Origin: Alphaproteobacteria bacterium
GTDB taxonomy: Bacteria; Pseudomonadota; Alphaproteobacteria; Micropepsales; Micropepsaceae
Length of the DNA stretch: 64,000 nucleotides
NCBI GenBank assembly: GCA_016783965.1
Contig: JADHVO010000003.1
Span: forward strand, 434,001 to 498,000
Direction of reading: 5' to 3'
A model generated the notes under the pieces. That model saw only the letters and a list, made by a program, of their open reading frames with translations, had not been told where the DNA came from and made no database searches. Shown in pieces: positions 7,990 through 17,330 of the stretch. The position numbers were made by a program, and so were the translations under genes. Positions within the stretch are counted from its first letter, which is position 1; every line of letters starts with the position of its first letter.

Positions 7990-9063
7990 CTACCGGTCGG
8001 GCCGCAGCGCCGTGAGCCTGTGCGGGCCGGCATTGGCGGCGGCGTGCGCAACGGCTTCATTCGCCTGCGCCAACGCAAATTCCGTCAAGTCATATTTGTC
8101 GAGGTCGATCAGGCCGGCGCGCACCATCTGGATGAGGCGCGGCACTGCGGTGCGGTCGTACATCCACTGGCCGCGAAGCACGACGTTGTTGTGCATGATC
8201 CAGTTGTAGTTCAGCGCGAGATCGCCGCGCACGCCGCCCATCAGCACGACGCGCCCGCCCGGACGCGCGCTCATGATCGCAGACTGCACCTGCGAAGGCC
8301 TCGCCTCGCGCGGCAGGAAGTCGAGCACGAAGTCGATGGGCGCACCGGCAGTCTCCAGGATGCGGGCGCGGTCGTCGGCTTCAACGCCGGTCATCTGCGC
8401 AGGCTTCACGCGCGGTCCGTGACGGCGGACAAGTTCGCTGAGCGCATTCGCATTGCGGCCGGCGGCGATGACGGTCGCCGCACCCATCGCCAGCGCCACA
8501 GCCACGCCCGCTCCGCCGAAGCCGCCAGTGGCACCATTCACCAGTATGGTCTCGCCGGCTTTCAAATCGCCGGCAAGCAATCCGCCATACGGCACGAGTA
8601 AGCGGCTGATCGCGGTCCACCGGCCCGCATCCTTCGTCCCGATCGCGCCGATCGGCGTGACGTTGTCGGTCGGCACCAGCAACTGCTCCGCGAAGGACCC
8701 GTGGTGATAGAAGCGATGCAGCCGCATTGCGGCGGGCGTTCGCGCGGTCCAACCCAGCAGAATCGAGTCGGGATTGATGGCGTCGTCGCGCGAGCGGATC
8801 GTGGCGTCGACGTAAACCCAGTCACCGGGCTTGAGCTTTGTCGCATCCGGTCCTGTGGCGCGCACGCGGCCGATTCCGCCCGGGCCGGGTGCGATCGGCA
8901 GTTCCAGCACATAGCTTCGCGCGCCAGAGAGAACGCCGGCGGTGTAACCGGCGACGCCGGCCGCAGCCATGTCGACAATGACCTCGCCAGTGCCGAGCAC
9001 AGGATCAGGCAGCGTCTGGATTTCAAGCGGCGCGCCGAAGGCGTTGAGGATGGCAGCTTTCAT
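7990..9063 (-). CDS. Zinc-independent medium-chain dehydrogenase/reductase (quinone oxidoreductase-like)
   Basis: This 357-residue MDR enzyme has an N-terminal GroES-like half (IAPGPGGIGRVRATGPDATKL, then GDWVYVD) and a nucleotide-binding half (ILVNGATGGFGGAGVAVALAMGA, near residues 180-200). The position of the catalytic zinc Cys (DMAAAGVAGYT) holds no Cys, and the four-Cys structural zinc lobe is missing. It therefore belongs with zinc-free MDRs that reduce quinones or enones with NAD(P)H. Substrate unknown. It is monocistronic, facing the EVE gene and downstream of the Nudix gene by 27 bases. Confidence 0.82.
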   Translation of the reverse strand: MKAAILNAFGAPLEIQTLPDPVLGTGEVIVDMAAAGVAGYTAGVLSGARSYVLELPIAPGPGGIGRVRATGPDATKLKPGDWVYVDATIRSRDDAINPDSILLGWTARTPAAMRLHRFYHHGSFAEQLLVPTDNVTPIGAIGTKDAGRWTAISRLLVPYGGLLAGDLKAGETILVNGATGGFGGAGVAVALAMGAATVIAAGRNANALSELVRRHGPRVKPAQMTGVEADDRARILETAGAPIDFVLDFLPREARPSQVQSAIMSARPGGRVVLMGGVRGDLALNYNWIMHNNVVLRGQWMYDRTAVPRLIQMVRAGLIDLDKYDLTEFALAQANEAVAHAAANAGPHRLTALRPDR

Positions 9064-9090
9064 GGGAACCCCGCGAGCGCAACCGCATTT

Positions 9091-9546
9091 CTAACTGGAA
9101 TCCGCCAACGCATTCAGCAGCGGCAACTGACCCTTCAGAATCTTCTCTGCCGCATCTTTGGGGGCGAACCACGCACCGCGGTCGGCCTCGGGGAACGCCT
9201 GCTTACGGCCGGATTTCGGGGGCCATTCCAACTCGAACGTGTTGCTGACAAGCTTCGCGGGATCGCAATCGCCCTCGACCGCGTACACGGTCAGCATCTT
9301 GGCGCTCGACTGCCTGAAGCGGCCGAGCAGGACGTAATCTCCATCTATGGTGAACCCGGTCTCCTCGGTGAACTCGCGCCTGGCGGCCGCCAGATGGTCC
9401 TCCTTCGCGTCGATCAGGCCCTTCGGGATCGACCACGCGCCTGCGTCCTTGTTCCTCCAGAACGGTCCCCCGGGATGGATGAGGAAGACCTCGACGACGC
9501 CCTTGCGCCGCCGCCACAACAGCACGCCCGCGCTCGCCGCAGGCAT
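9091..9546 (-). CDS. Nudix hydrolase
   Basis: The 151-residue protein carries a complete Nudix box at about residues 43-65: G-x5-E, then x7-REF-x-EE-x-GF, the Mg-binding helix that cleaves nucleoside diphosphates linked to another group. The N-terminal strand MPAASAGVLLWRRR and AWSIPKG are typical of diadenosine-polyphosphate or DUF4743-like clades; the substrate is open. Its ATG overlaps the stop of the TIR-membrane gene by one base (TGATG), so translation is coupled. That link invites the idea that it acts on NAD- or ADP-ribose-derived nucleotides, but this is inference. Confidence 0.85.
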   Translation of the reverse strand: MPAASAGVLLWRRRKGVVEVFLIHPGGPFWRNKDAGAWSIPKGLIDAKEDHLAAARREFTEETGFTIDGDYVLLGRFRQSSAKMLTVYAVEGDCDPAKLVSNTFELEWPPKSGRKQAFPEADRGAWFAPKDAAEKILKGQLPLLNALADSS

Positions 9547-10601
9547 CAGAGCGAACAGTCCAGCGCGTCGCCGCTGCCCGGGCGCACGAGGTTGCGCTCC
9601 TGCTTGTAGCGAAGGCAGAGCTTCTGGAAGTTCTCCATGAAGTCGGGCAGCGGCGCGTTCTTGCCGGACCAGTTGCTGAGGAACGTCTGGCGGAGCGGAT
9701 GGGTGCGCGTCCAGAACACCTGCGGGAACGGCACGCTGCCCGAGAGCTGGTCGAATTTGAGGTCGCCCTCGACCACGCATTCGCTGAACATCTCCCAGTA
9801 ATGGCTGATCGAGCCGTAAGCGCCGCTGTAGAACGACTTGTCGTAGTAGAGTTCGCTGGCGGCAGCTCCGTTGTCGATCCGGCGCGTGGCACGCGACGCC
9901 GCGCGATCCATATCCTGGCTTGCGAAGGTCGAAGTGCAGTCCTGCCACGCCGCATTCTGCTGAAGCATCGAGAGGCATGCCGCGGGGGTTGGTTCGCTGA
10001 CCTTCGCCAGGCATTCGACGGGGAACTCGGCTTCGTCGCTGCGGATGAAGAACCACCAGCCGCCTCCCGCGAGCAGCAGGATCAGGACCGTCGCGGCGAT
10101 ACCCAGCAACAGTCCACGATTCGGGAGTGTCGGCAACGGCAGACGCGGCGCAGCGGGTCCCACTGCGCCATGCTCGCGGCGCGGCACCGGCTCCTGCGAG
10201 CCGCGGAGGATGCCGGCCACCACCTCGCCGAGATAGGCCATGTGCTTTTCCATCGGCGGCGGGAAGGCATCGAGCCAGTGCGGGGTGGAGATGAAATATT
10301 CGAGCGCTTCGGTCGGGCGCACGTCCTCGACCCGGACCGGCACCACCGGGATGCCGCGGTTCACCGCGCGCTCGACCTCGCGCTTGATCTGCTGCGAGGT
10401 ATTCGCATGGTCGGAGAACACCAGCACGAACACCCTGGCGTCGGCGATGGCATGGATGATCGACACGCTCCAGTCGCCGCCGGGAAGGATGTCGCGCGGC
10501 GCGATCCAGACGGTGATGCCCCGCGCCTCCAGCGCGGCGCAGGCGGCTTCCGCGATCTCGCGGTCCTTCGACGAGTAGCTGAGGAAGACATCATGCGCCA
10601 T
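9546..10601 (-). CDS. TIR domain - transmembrane - extracytoplasmic domain protein
   Basis: In the 351-residue protein, residues 1-130 form a bacterial TIR domain: DVFLSYSSKDREIAEAA, VWIAPRDILPGGDWS, FVLVFSDHANTSQQIKREVERA and IPVVPVRVEDV. E75 aligns with the glutamate used by TIR NADases. Then comes a proline-rich linker, one membrane helix (about 163-185, LLLGIAATVLILLLAGGGWW) and about 165 residues outside the membrane with several cysteines. TIR domains either signal by oligomerising or cleave NAD+; the outer part may sense something in the periplasm. It is coupled to the Nudix gene (1-base overlap) and 40 bases downstream of another single-pass membrane protein gene. The outer domain matches nothing I recognise. 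Confidence 0.85.
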   Translation of the reverse strand: MAHDVFLSYSSKDREIAEAACAALEARGITVWIAPRDILPGGDWSVSIIHAIADARVFVLVFSDHANTSQQIKREVERAVNRGIPVVPVRVEDVRPTEALEYFISTPHWLDAFPPPMEKHMAYLGEVVAGILRGSQEPVPRREHGAVGPAAPRLPLPTLPNRGLLLGIAATVLILLLAGGGWWFFIRSDEAEFPVECLAKVSEPTPAACLSMLQQNAAWQDCTSTFASQDMDRAASRATRRIDNGAAASELYYDKSFYSGAYGSISHYWEMFSECVVEGDLKFDQLSGSVPFPQVFWTRTHPLRQTFLSNWSGKNAPLPDFMENFQKLCLRYKQERNLVRPGSGDALDCSL

Positions 10602-10641
10602 GCGCGGCCGGCCCCCATCCCTGCGCGCATCTTAGCAGCCG

Positions 10642-11142
10642 CTAGTGCCGCTGATAGAGGACGCCGCCGCCCGCCTGGCTCACGTTGAAGAGCGCGATGC
10701 AGTTGCCCTGGGAGAGGTTGGTGCAGGTGAGATCGAAGTCGATCGAATAGCGCGCCGCGTCCGTCTTCGCGAGGCAGATATAACGGCCCGACACGTCGGT
10801 ATTCTGGGTCTCCTGGCTTGCGAGCGTTGCGAAGCCTGGAATGATGCCCTGCTGCTGGGCGGTAGCGAGCGCCGCAGTACAGAGCGCGACATCCTCCTGC
10901 CGGCGCGCCTCGGCCGGGGGCGGGGCCGGCACGACGACCGTATCGTTCGGTGCGGCAGACGACGCGGGTGGCGAAGGCGGATTTTCCGCCGTCACCGGCG
11001 CAGGCTGATTGCCGGACCAGAGCGTCGCCACGAACAGCGCGCCCGCCGCCAGCAGGATGAGGAGGCCGAGCGCCCCGACAATCCGCGCGCCCAGCCAGTC
11101 GCGCCGCAGGGCGGGCACATTGGGTTCATGTTCGATGCGCAT
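10642..11142 (-). CDS. Small single-pass membrane protein, unknown function
   Basis: The 166-residue product has a cytosolic start (MRIEHEPNVPALRRDW), one membrane helix (about residues 20-42, IVGALGLLILLAAGALFVATLW), a Pro/Ser/Ala-rich linker, and a C-terminal extracytoplasmic domain of about 90 residues with four cysteines (DVALCTAAL, RYICLAK, DLTCTN, NCIALF). Its layout echoes the membrane-plus-outer part of the TIR protein downstream, suggesting a partner or a paralogous sensor. I chose the ATG at 11142; an upstream GTG-type extension lacks support. No family recognised. Confidence 0.65.
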   Translation of the reverse strand: MRIEHEPNVPALRRDWLGARIVGALGLLILLAAGALFVATLWSGNQPAPVTAENPPSPPASSAAPNDTVVVPAPPPAEARRQEDVALCTAALATAQQQGIIPGFATLASQETQNTDVSGRYICLAKTDAARYSIDFDLTCTNLSQGNCIALFNVSQAGGGVLYQRH

Positions 11143-11444
11143 GTGAGTCTGTCTTGTCCCTGTCAGCACCTCGCGCGCCGCCGCGCCGAGAGAATGTTTC
11201 GCTGGCCTTGTAGCGGCCGGTCCAGCCCATAATGAGGCGGTCGAAAGCGCTGCGACATTTCCTGTGCACGGGCCTCCTCGACGCCGACTGAATCTTTCGC
11301 AAGAGTTTGCCGGTCGCGCTATCTACCTGACATTTCTGGGTCTTCTTCGTGAATATTTCTGAACCTGCGGTACTCACGCAACAGTGAACTTTGCTAACAT
11401 TATGGGCAAGGCGACTTCGGGTGTCGCCATGGCAGGGGAAAATC
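11143..11444. other. Divergent intergenic region, no gene seen
   Basis: This 302-base gap separates the minus-strand membrane-protein gene from the plus-strand autotransporter. The last 150 bases are AT-richer than the surroundings and probably hold the autotransporter promoter. I see no convincing -35/-10 pair, repeat or RNA. The autotransporter ribosome site (CAGGGGAA) is at its right end. Confidence 0.4.
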
Positions 11445-14400
11445 ATGTCACACATCATCTCGCGCGCGCTTTCGCGCCCGCTGAAGTCCGTGCTCTTCGC
11501 GTCCGCCTCCGTTGCGGTGCTCGCATTATCCGTACCCGCGTATGCCCAGTCTCAATTGTTTGTCGCCGCCGGCCCGGGCGTTGAAATCGGGCCCTCTGCG
11601 ATCATGAACGGTGCCGACCTTCCGGCGCCGGGCCAGCCGACCAACGTTCAGCCGCAATTCGCGACCCAGTCCGGCGCGATCCAGGCCCTGGCCTTCGATC
11701 CGTCCAACTCGGCCATTCTGCTTGCCGCTTCACCCAACGGAGGAATATTCCGTTCGACCAATGGCGGCGCGAGCTGGACGGCCACGACGGACAATCAGGG
11801 TTCGCTTTCCATCGCATCGCTGAGCTTCGACCCGACGGATGCCACGGGCAACACGGTGATTGCGGGCGTGGGACTCACGAGCTCGGGCGCCGTCAACGGC
11901 TTCAATCCGTTTTTCAACCAGAGCCGGGGCGGTGTGCTGGACGGTCTGATAATCTCGAACGATGCCGGCGCGACCTGGACCAATCTGAATGCCAATCTGC
12001 CGACCACTGTCGGAATCCAGGGCGTCGCGGTCCGCGGCAGCGTCGTACTGGCGGCCGCTTTCAACGAAGAAGGAAGCTGGCAGCGCGGTGCCGGCGTTGA
12101 GGCGGGAAGCGGGCTCTATCGTTCGACGGACGGCGGCCACACCTTCTCTGCGGTCAGCGGTCTCCCGGCCGGCGCCGCCTCGGCGCTCGTGGGCGACCCG
12201 ACAAATCCGAACCGGATGTATGTGGCGGTTACCACCGCGGCCGCCGGCAACAGCAACGATGCCGGCACCAGCGTGTGGACCACGACCGATGGCGGCGCGA
12301 CCTGGAGCAAAGTTTTCGACGCTACCAATTCCGCCGGCACGATCAGCGCGGCTAGCCCCACTATGCTGCGACTGGCGGCGGGGCCCAGCGGTTCAGTGGC
12401 TGTCGCAGTGGTCAACGGCCCGTCCGGCACGGTGACGGGACTGTTCCTGTCCAAGAACAACGGGACGACCTGGAACAATTTGTCGATCGCGCTCACCCCC
12501 GGTTCGGCAAACGGCACGGGCGTCCAGGACGGCTCCGGCTTCGGCAGCATAGTCAACCCGGATGGCCAGAAGACGCTCGATGCGTACTTCCAAAACACAG
12601 GGCTCGACGATGGTCCGTCAAACCTAGCCGTCAATCCCGGCGGCCAGGCCTCGATCCATTCGGTCATCTCGATCGATCCGACCAATCCGAACATCGTCTA
12701 TCTGGCCGGCGACCGTCAGGACCTGCCAAGCATAACCGGTGCGGTGACATATTCGGGCAATGCCCTAAGCGCCCAGCTCAATGCCGACAACACAGTGACT
12801 TACGCTGCCATCACCGACAATTTCACGGCCGATCTGTCGACCTACCATCCCGACACGCGCGCGATGGCGTTCACACCCAGCGGGACCTTGATTGTCGGTT
12901 CGGACGGCGGCGTCTACAGCCGCACATCGCCTTCAACCTCGACCGGCGTGTGGCGGGGCCTGAACACCGGGCGCCAGGCGCTCGAGATCTACGACCTCTC
13001 TCTCGACCCGCACTCCGGTTTGTTGGCCGTTGCCGCCCAGGACAACGGCACTGCAATTCAGGACCCGACGACCCACTCGATCTACCGCCAGGTGGCCGGC
13101 GGCGACGGCACGGTAGCGCCCGTGAACGGCAAGACGGACCCGAACTCCAGTTGGACCTATGTGGCCTGCCAGTATCTTTGCGGCGGCCCGACCCGCGTTC
13201 AAACCGATTTGCAGGGCAATTTCACCAGCGCCACGCCGGTAGACGTCTACTACTCGGTCAACGGCCTTGCGTCCGGCATCATCGGTATCGGATCTTCGAA
13301 TGTGATCTTCGTGCCGAAGCTGAAGCTCAACAACATCGACCCAACCTATCAGGCGCTGGGCGTTCAGCCGGGCATCATCGTGGCGCACGACAACGTCATG
13401 ACGCCGGGAATCCAATATTCAGCAGCTCCTCTGTTCGGCTATTCGGGGCCAGGCGCCTACACGATCCTGAAATTGACCTATGCAGGCCCAACCGGCTTCA
13501 ACGGCGCGCTCGACTTCGGAACGCGCGACAACGAGTGGGCGCTGCTGGCGGGCGGTTCGTCCAAGGGTGGTCATCGCCTGTATGTGAGCACGGCGACCAG
13601 CTACGCGGCCATCGCCGGGTCGCTGACGCCGGTCCTGAGTTATACGGGCTTTGCGACGACAGCCGTGCTGTTCGATCCGCGCAGCCAGAGCCGCTTCTTC
13701 GCCACCGACAACAGCATTCTGTACGGCACGGTGGACGGCGGGGCGACCGGAACGAATCTCGCTTCCAATCTGCCCGCTCACTTCATACGCCCGCAATCGC
13801 TCGCCTTCATCTCGACGAACGGCGTCAACGAGCTCCTGGTCGGCGGCCTGAACGACACGGCAAATGTCGGCTCGCCGCTTGTCATCGCGGACAGTGATGC
13901 CAGCGGTGTTCTCAGCAACTGGCGGCGCTTCGGCTTGGGTCTGCCCAATGCCGACGTGACCGTGCTCGACTACGAGGCCAGCCTCGACGAACTGGCCATC
14001 GGTACGTTCGGACGCGGTGTCTTCCAGATGTTCGACGTCACCAGCAACTTCGCCAACGCGACCGTTCTCCAGTTTGGCCTCGCGAACAACGACTCGACGC
14101 CGGATACGGCGGTGCTGACGGATGGCACCGTCGGCACCCGTCCGCTGATCAAGTACGGCACCGGAACGCTGACGATCACCGGCGCCGCGACCTATACCGG
14201 CGGCACGACGATCAACGGCGGCACTCTGCAGCTTGGGACAGGCGGCAGCATCATCGGCAACGTCGCGTTCTGCGCCAGCGGTGCGCAGTGCGACACGAGC
14301 ACGAACAAGTTCCTGACCTTCAACCGGACGGACAACTTCACCTTTGCCGGAGCGATCACCGGCCCCGGACAGGTTACGCAGATCGGGACCGGCACGACGG

Positions 14401-16199
14401 TCCTGACCGGCGCCAGCACCTACACCGGGCCAACTCTGGTTTCGGCCGGAACGCTCAAGGTGAACGGCTCGATCACGTCGGCGGTCACGGTCAATGCCGG
14501 TGCGACCCTCACCGGCTCGGGCAGCTTCGGCGGGGGCACGATCAACGGCACGCTGTCGGCGGGCGACCCGGTCGGAACGCTGACCTCCACCGGGTCGGTC
14601 GTCCTGGGTGCCGGTTCCACCACGGCGATCATTTTCTCTCGCACCAGCGCCAACCTTCTGGCGGTGACCGGCTCGGTGACCCTCGGCGGCACCGCGCAGC
14701 TCAACGAGCTCGACGTCGGCCACTATGGCGACAGCCATGTCTTCATAACGACAACCGGCGGCATCACAGGCACGTTTGCGACGGTGGCGAACACCATGCC
14801 GGGCGTGCTCTTCCCGGTGGTGAGCCAGGTCGGCAACAACGAGGTCGTGAGCATTGGGGCCGGTTCGTTCGTGACACTGCTGAACGGCGCGGGCACACCG
14901 GACCAGTTAACGATCGCGGCGGCCCTCGATGCGGATCGTGGCGCGCACTACAACGACCTGGCGGGGCTGTACCAGGCGATCGATCCGCTGACGGGTTCGG
15001 CGCTCGGCCAGGCGCTGACGAACCTGGCACCGAAGGGACTTCGCACCGCGCCGCTGGTCGGCGACATGCAGGCCAACACGGTCGACAACATGATCACCCA
15101 GCACATGGGCGGTCTCGGCCCGAACGGCACGCAGACGGCGGGCCTTTCGGTCGACGGCGACGGCATCAAGCAGGCGCTCAACAGCGCCAGCCCGCCCTCG
15201 TTCCAGTCGAAGCAGCTGATGTCGTTCGGCCAGGGTATCGCGACGAACCCGGGGGGCGGCAACGCCGCCATCCCGACCACCGGCACGGCGGCGGGTGCTG
15301 CGGCGTCGCCGCAGGCGGCTGAAGGCATGTGGCTGCCGGACGGCGCCTCGGGCTTCCTGTCGGGCAGCGCGTTGCAGGGCTCGGTCGCGGTCGGCGGCGG
15401 CGGTGGCCGTGCGGACGTGCGCGGCCTGGTGATCGGCGGCGGCCTGGATATGCCGGTGGGCGACGGGTTCACCGTCGGCGCCGCCCTGGCGTATTCCGAT
15501 ACGTCGGCGGTGCTGCGCAGCTCGCCGAACTCGCTCCAGTCCGACTCGATCCAGGGCGGGCTGTATGCGCGCTACGATTGGGGCAGCAACTGGTCGGCGG
15601 AAGCGTTCGGCGTCTACGGACACCAGACGATGACGACCCGCCGCATGGTGGTGATCGGCCCGACGACCTTCAACCTGGTGGGCCACACCGGCGGCGACAC
15701 ACCGACGATCGGCGCCTATGTCGGCCGGTCGTTCCGCCTCGACACGATCAACGGCTCGCCGATCACGCTGACGCCGAACCTCAGCCTGACTTATCTGAGC
15801 TCGGAGGTCGATCCGTTCACCGAGACGGGCGGTGCGCCGGCGATGACGTTCGCCGGGTTCAGCGAGTCGTCGCTGACCAGCCGCCTGGCCCTGGACGCCA
15901 GCATGCCGTTCGACCTGGGTGGCATCCGCCTGATCCCGAACGTGCACCTGGCGTGGGCGGACAGCTTCGAAGGCAACAACGGCTCGATCCAGGCGGCCTT
16001 CGCGGCGGCTCCGGCCTCGATCATGACCTTCGCGATGATCGCGCGCGAGCGGTCCTATGGCGAGATGGGCCTCGGCCTCGATGCGGACCTGGGCGACTTC
16101 CTGGGCACCCAGGCGACGCTCTCGGGCCGCTACGACGGCAACACCCGCAGCGACGTGCAGTACGGCGCGTGGACGGGACGCCTGACGATCCGCTGGTAA
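11445..16199 (+). CDS. Type V autotransporter with Asp-box (BNR) propeller passenger
   Basis: This 1,584-residue surface protein has a signal peptide ending at VPAYAQS (about residue 35). The passenger's first third carries repeated Asp-box motifs (STNGGASW, SNDAGATW, STDGGHTF, TTDGGATW, SKNNGTTW), the mark of sialidase/VPS10-like beta-propellers. Two autotransporter-associated beta-strand repeats follow, near 905 and 982 (GTGTLTITGAATYTGGTTING; GTGTTVLTGASTYTGP). The C-terminal 270 residues are the outer-membrane barrel, ending in the aromatic LTIRW expected for BAM insertion. The family secretes its passenger to the surface; adhesion or glycan or protein binding is plausible. No sialidase catalytic Arg triad is evident. 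The ATG at 11445 has a good ribosome site; a longer in-frame reading starts at 11391 without one. Confidence 0.9.
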   Translation: MSHIISRALSRPLKSVLFASASVAVLALSVPAYAQSQLFVAAGPGVEIGPSAIMNGADLPAPGQPTNVQPQFATQSGAIQALAFDPSNSAILLAASPNGGIFRSTNGGASWTATTDNQGSLSIASLSFDPTDATGNTVIAGVGLTSSGAVNGFNPFFNQSRGGVLDGLIISNDAGATWTNLNANLPTTVGIQGVAVRGSVVLAAAFNEEGSWQRGAGVEAGSGLYRSTDGGHTFSAVSGLPAGAASALVGDPTNPNRMYVAVTTAAAGNSNDAGTSVWTTTDGGATWSKVFDATNSAGTISAASPTMLRLAAGPSGSVAVAVVNGPSGTVTGLFLSKNNGTTWNNLSIALTPGSANGTGVQDGSGFGSIVNPDGQKTLDAYFQNTGLDDGPSNLAVNPGGQASIHSVISIDPTNPNIVYLAGDRQDLPSITGAVTYSGNALSAQLNADNTVTYAAITDNFTADLSTYHPDTRAMAFTPSGTLIVGSDGGVYSRTSPSTSTGVWRGLNTGRQALEIYDLSLDPHSGLLAVAAQDNGTAIQDPTTHSIYRQVAGGDGTVAPVNGKTDPNSSWTYVACQYLCGGPTRVQTDLQGNFTSATPVDVYYSVNGLASGIIGIGSSNVIFVPKLKLNNIDPTYQALGVQPGIIVAHDNVMTPGIQYSAAPLFGYSGPGAYTILKLTYAGPTGFNGALDFGTRDNEWALLAGGSSKGGHRLYVSTATSYAAIAGSLTPVLSYTGFATTAVLFDPRSQSRFFATDNSILYGTVDGGATGTNLASNLPAHFIRPQSLAFISTNGVNELLVGGLNDTANVGSPLVIADSDASGVLSNWRRFGLGLPNADVTVLDYEASLDELAIGTFGRGVFQMFDVTSNFANATVLQFGLANNDSTPDTAVLTDGTVGTRPLIKYGTGTLTITGAATYTGGTTINGGTLQLGTGGSIIGNVAFCASGAQCDTSTNKFLTFNRTDNFTFAGAITGPGQVTQIGTGTTVLTGASTYTGPTLVSAGTLKVNGSITSAVTVNAGATLTGSGSFGGGTINGTLSAGDPVGTLTSTGSVVLGAGSTTAIIFSRTSANLLAVTGSVTLGGTAQLNELDVGHYGDSHVFITTTGGITGTFATVANTMPGVLFPVVSQVGNNEVVSIGAGSFVTLLNGAGTPDQLTIAAALDADRGAHYNDLAGLYQAIDPLTGSALGQALTNLAPKGLRTAPLVGDMQANTVDNMITQHMGGLGPNGTQTAGLSVDGDGIKQALNSASPPSFQSKQLMSFGQGIATNPGGGNAAIPTTGTAAGAAASPQAAEGMWLPDGASGFLSGSALQGSVAVGGGGGRADVRGLVIGGGLDMPVGDGFTVGAALAYSDTSAVLRSSPNSLQSDSIQGGLYARYDWGSNWSAEAFGVYGHQTMTTRRMVVIGPTTFNLVGHTGGDTPTIGAYVGRSFRLDTINGSPITLTPNLSLTYLSSEVDPFTETGGAPAMTFAGFSESSLTSRLALDASMPFDLGGIRLIPNVHLAWADSFEGNNGSIQAAFAAAPASIMTFAMIARERSYGEMGLGLDADLGDFLGTQATLSGRYDGNTRSDVQYGAWTGRLTIRW

Positions 16200-16220
16200 G
16201 CCGGCCGTATCGAAAAAGCG

Positions 16221-16250
16221 AAAGGCCGCCGGTTTCCGGCGGCCTTTTTG
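16221..16250 (+). terminator. Rho-independent terminator of the autotransporter gene
   Basis: A 9-bp perfect GC stem (GGCCGCCGG / CCGGCGGCC) with a TTT loop, preceded by AAA and followed by TTTTT, lies 21 bases after the stop codon. The A-stem-T symmetry means it could also work for the minus-strand gene that ends at 16314. Confidence 0.9.
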
Positions 16251-16313
16251 TTTGCGGACTTTTGTTGGCGAACCAGCATGGCGCCGCCCGCCAACCCGCC
16301 ATGCCGGTTCGCG

Positions 16314-16664
16314 TTAGAACTTCTCCTCGCCCTCGTGGCGGTGCGCGTCCGGGAAGTCGCGGTAGAGCGCGATCTTGAGGTTCGTCACCTGGCTGTTGAC
16401 CCCGAAATGCACGCTCTCGACGGGTTCGCGCCGCGACGAGACGTGGTTGAACGCCGCGTCGAGCTGCGCCAGGTCCCTGGTCTCCATCACGATGTGGAAT
16501 TCGCCGAGTTCGGCCGGTCCGAAGCCGAGCTTGCGGCGCGTCAGCCGCCAGCCCGCTATGAGGCCGTTATCCTTCAGGTGATTCATGTAGCGCGCCATGG
16601 TGCGGGCGAACTCGGCGTCGCGGACGCCGGGCTTGAGGTCGAACCAGGTGTGATAGTGATCCAT
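16314..16664 (-). CDS. Conserved small protein, DUF6614-like
   Basis: The 116-residue soluble protein begins MDHYHTWFDLKPGVRD and continues with FARTMARYMNHLKDNGLI, GWRLTRRKLGFGPAELGEFHIVMET and LDAAFNHVSSR, suggesting a ferredoxin-like alpha-beta fold. I associate this opening with the DUF6614 family from memory, not from a search. The ATG at 16664 has AAGGAG upstream; the longer frame (to 16736) is not needed. No function known. Confidence 0.7.
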   Translation of the reverse strand: MDHYHTWFDLKPGVRDAEFARTMARYMNHLKDNGLIAGWRLTRRKLGFGPAELGEFHIVMETRDLAQLDAAFNHVSSRREPVESVHFGVNSQVTNLKIALYRDFPDAHRHEGEEKF

Positions 16665-16754
16665 GACGCGCTCCTTGGCGGGCGCGCACGCTATCACCGC
16701 CGCGCGGCCGGACGCGTTGAGCGGCAAGCGCAGCACCCGCGCGGCTGCTGCATG

Positions 16755-17234
16755 TCAGAGATACTTGCGGAGCTGGATCGAGTTGTCCTCGTAACCGGCG
16801 GCGTTGTAAATCGCGTGCGCGCGGCCATTCTTCGCCAGCACGCCGATCATGATGACACCGATGCCGCGCCCCTTTGCCCAGTCCTCGCACGCCGCAATCA
16901 GCACGCGACCGGCGCCCATCCCGCGCGCGCGCTCGATCAGGTAGAGCTCGTCGATATAGGCCATGCGCCGTTCGGACTCGATCACGAAGATGTCGTCGAC
17001 CGTTTCATGCACGACCGCCCAGCCCAGCGGACCGCCATCGTCCTCGGCAAGGAAGATCGCGCCGCCGTACTCATCAAGCCGCTTGTCGAGCACTGCCATG
17101 TGCTCGGCCGCCACCATCGCGTCGAGACGGCGGTTCTTCTCGACCGCGTACTCGAACGCCTGGAGGCCGTCGATGTAGGACAGCATGGCGGCGCGATCAC
17201 GCGCCGGATCGGCAGGGCGGATGCGGAAATTCAT
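16755..17234 (-). CDS. GNAT family N-acetyltransferase
   Basis: In the 159-residue GNAT fold, an acetyl-CoA-dependent acyl transferase, MNFRIRPADPARD opens strand 1. The motif-A region ERRMAYIDELYLIERARGMGAGRVLIAAC carries the pyrophosphate loop (R-x-x-G-x-G near residue 111). NGRAHAIYNAAGYE is the usual N-x-x-A-x-x-x-Y-x-x-x-G-F/Y end. The start at 17234 matches the family N-terminus. The acceptor (small molecule or protein) cannot be told. It is followed on the same strand by the DUF6614-like gene, 90 bases away. Confidence 0.88.
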   Translation of the reverse strand: MNFRIRPADPARDRAAMLSYIDGLQAFEYAVEKNRRLDAMVAAEHMAVLDKRLDEYGGAIFLAEDDGGPLGWAVVHETVDDIFVIESERRMAYIDELYLIERARGMGAGRVLIAACEDWAKGRGIGVIMIGVLAKNGRAHAIYNAAGYEDNSIQLRKYL

Positions 17235-17330
17235 GCCGCAACAGTGCCACCGGCTGTCGACGGGTGCAAAGCCACGCACGGATGGCTGCGATGCGCGCAG
17301 GACCCGTAACCATGGTCCCGTTTGGAACGA

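Noticed and set aside
13419..14738. Minus-strand 439-codon frame inside the autotransporter gene
   Set aside because: Antisense of repetitive Gly/Thr coding sequence; no start site or motif.
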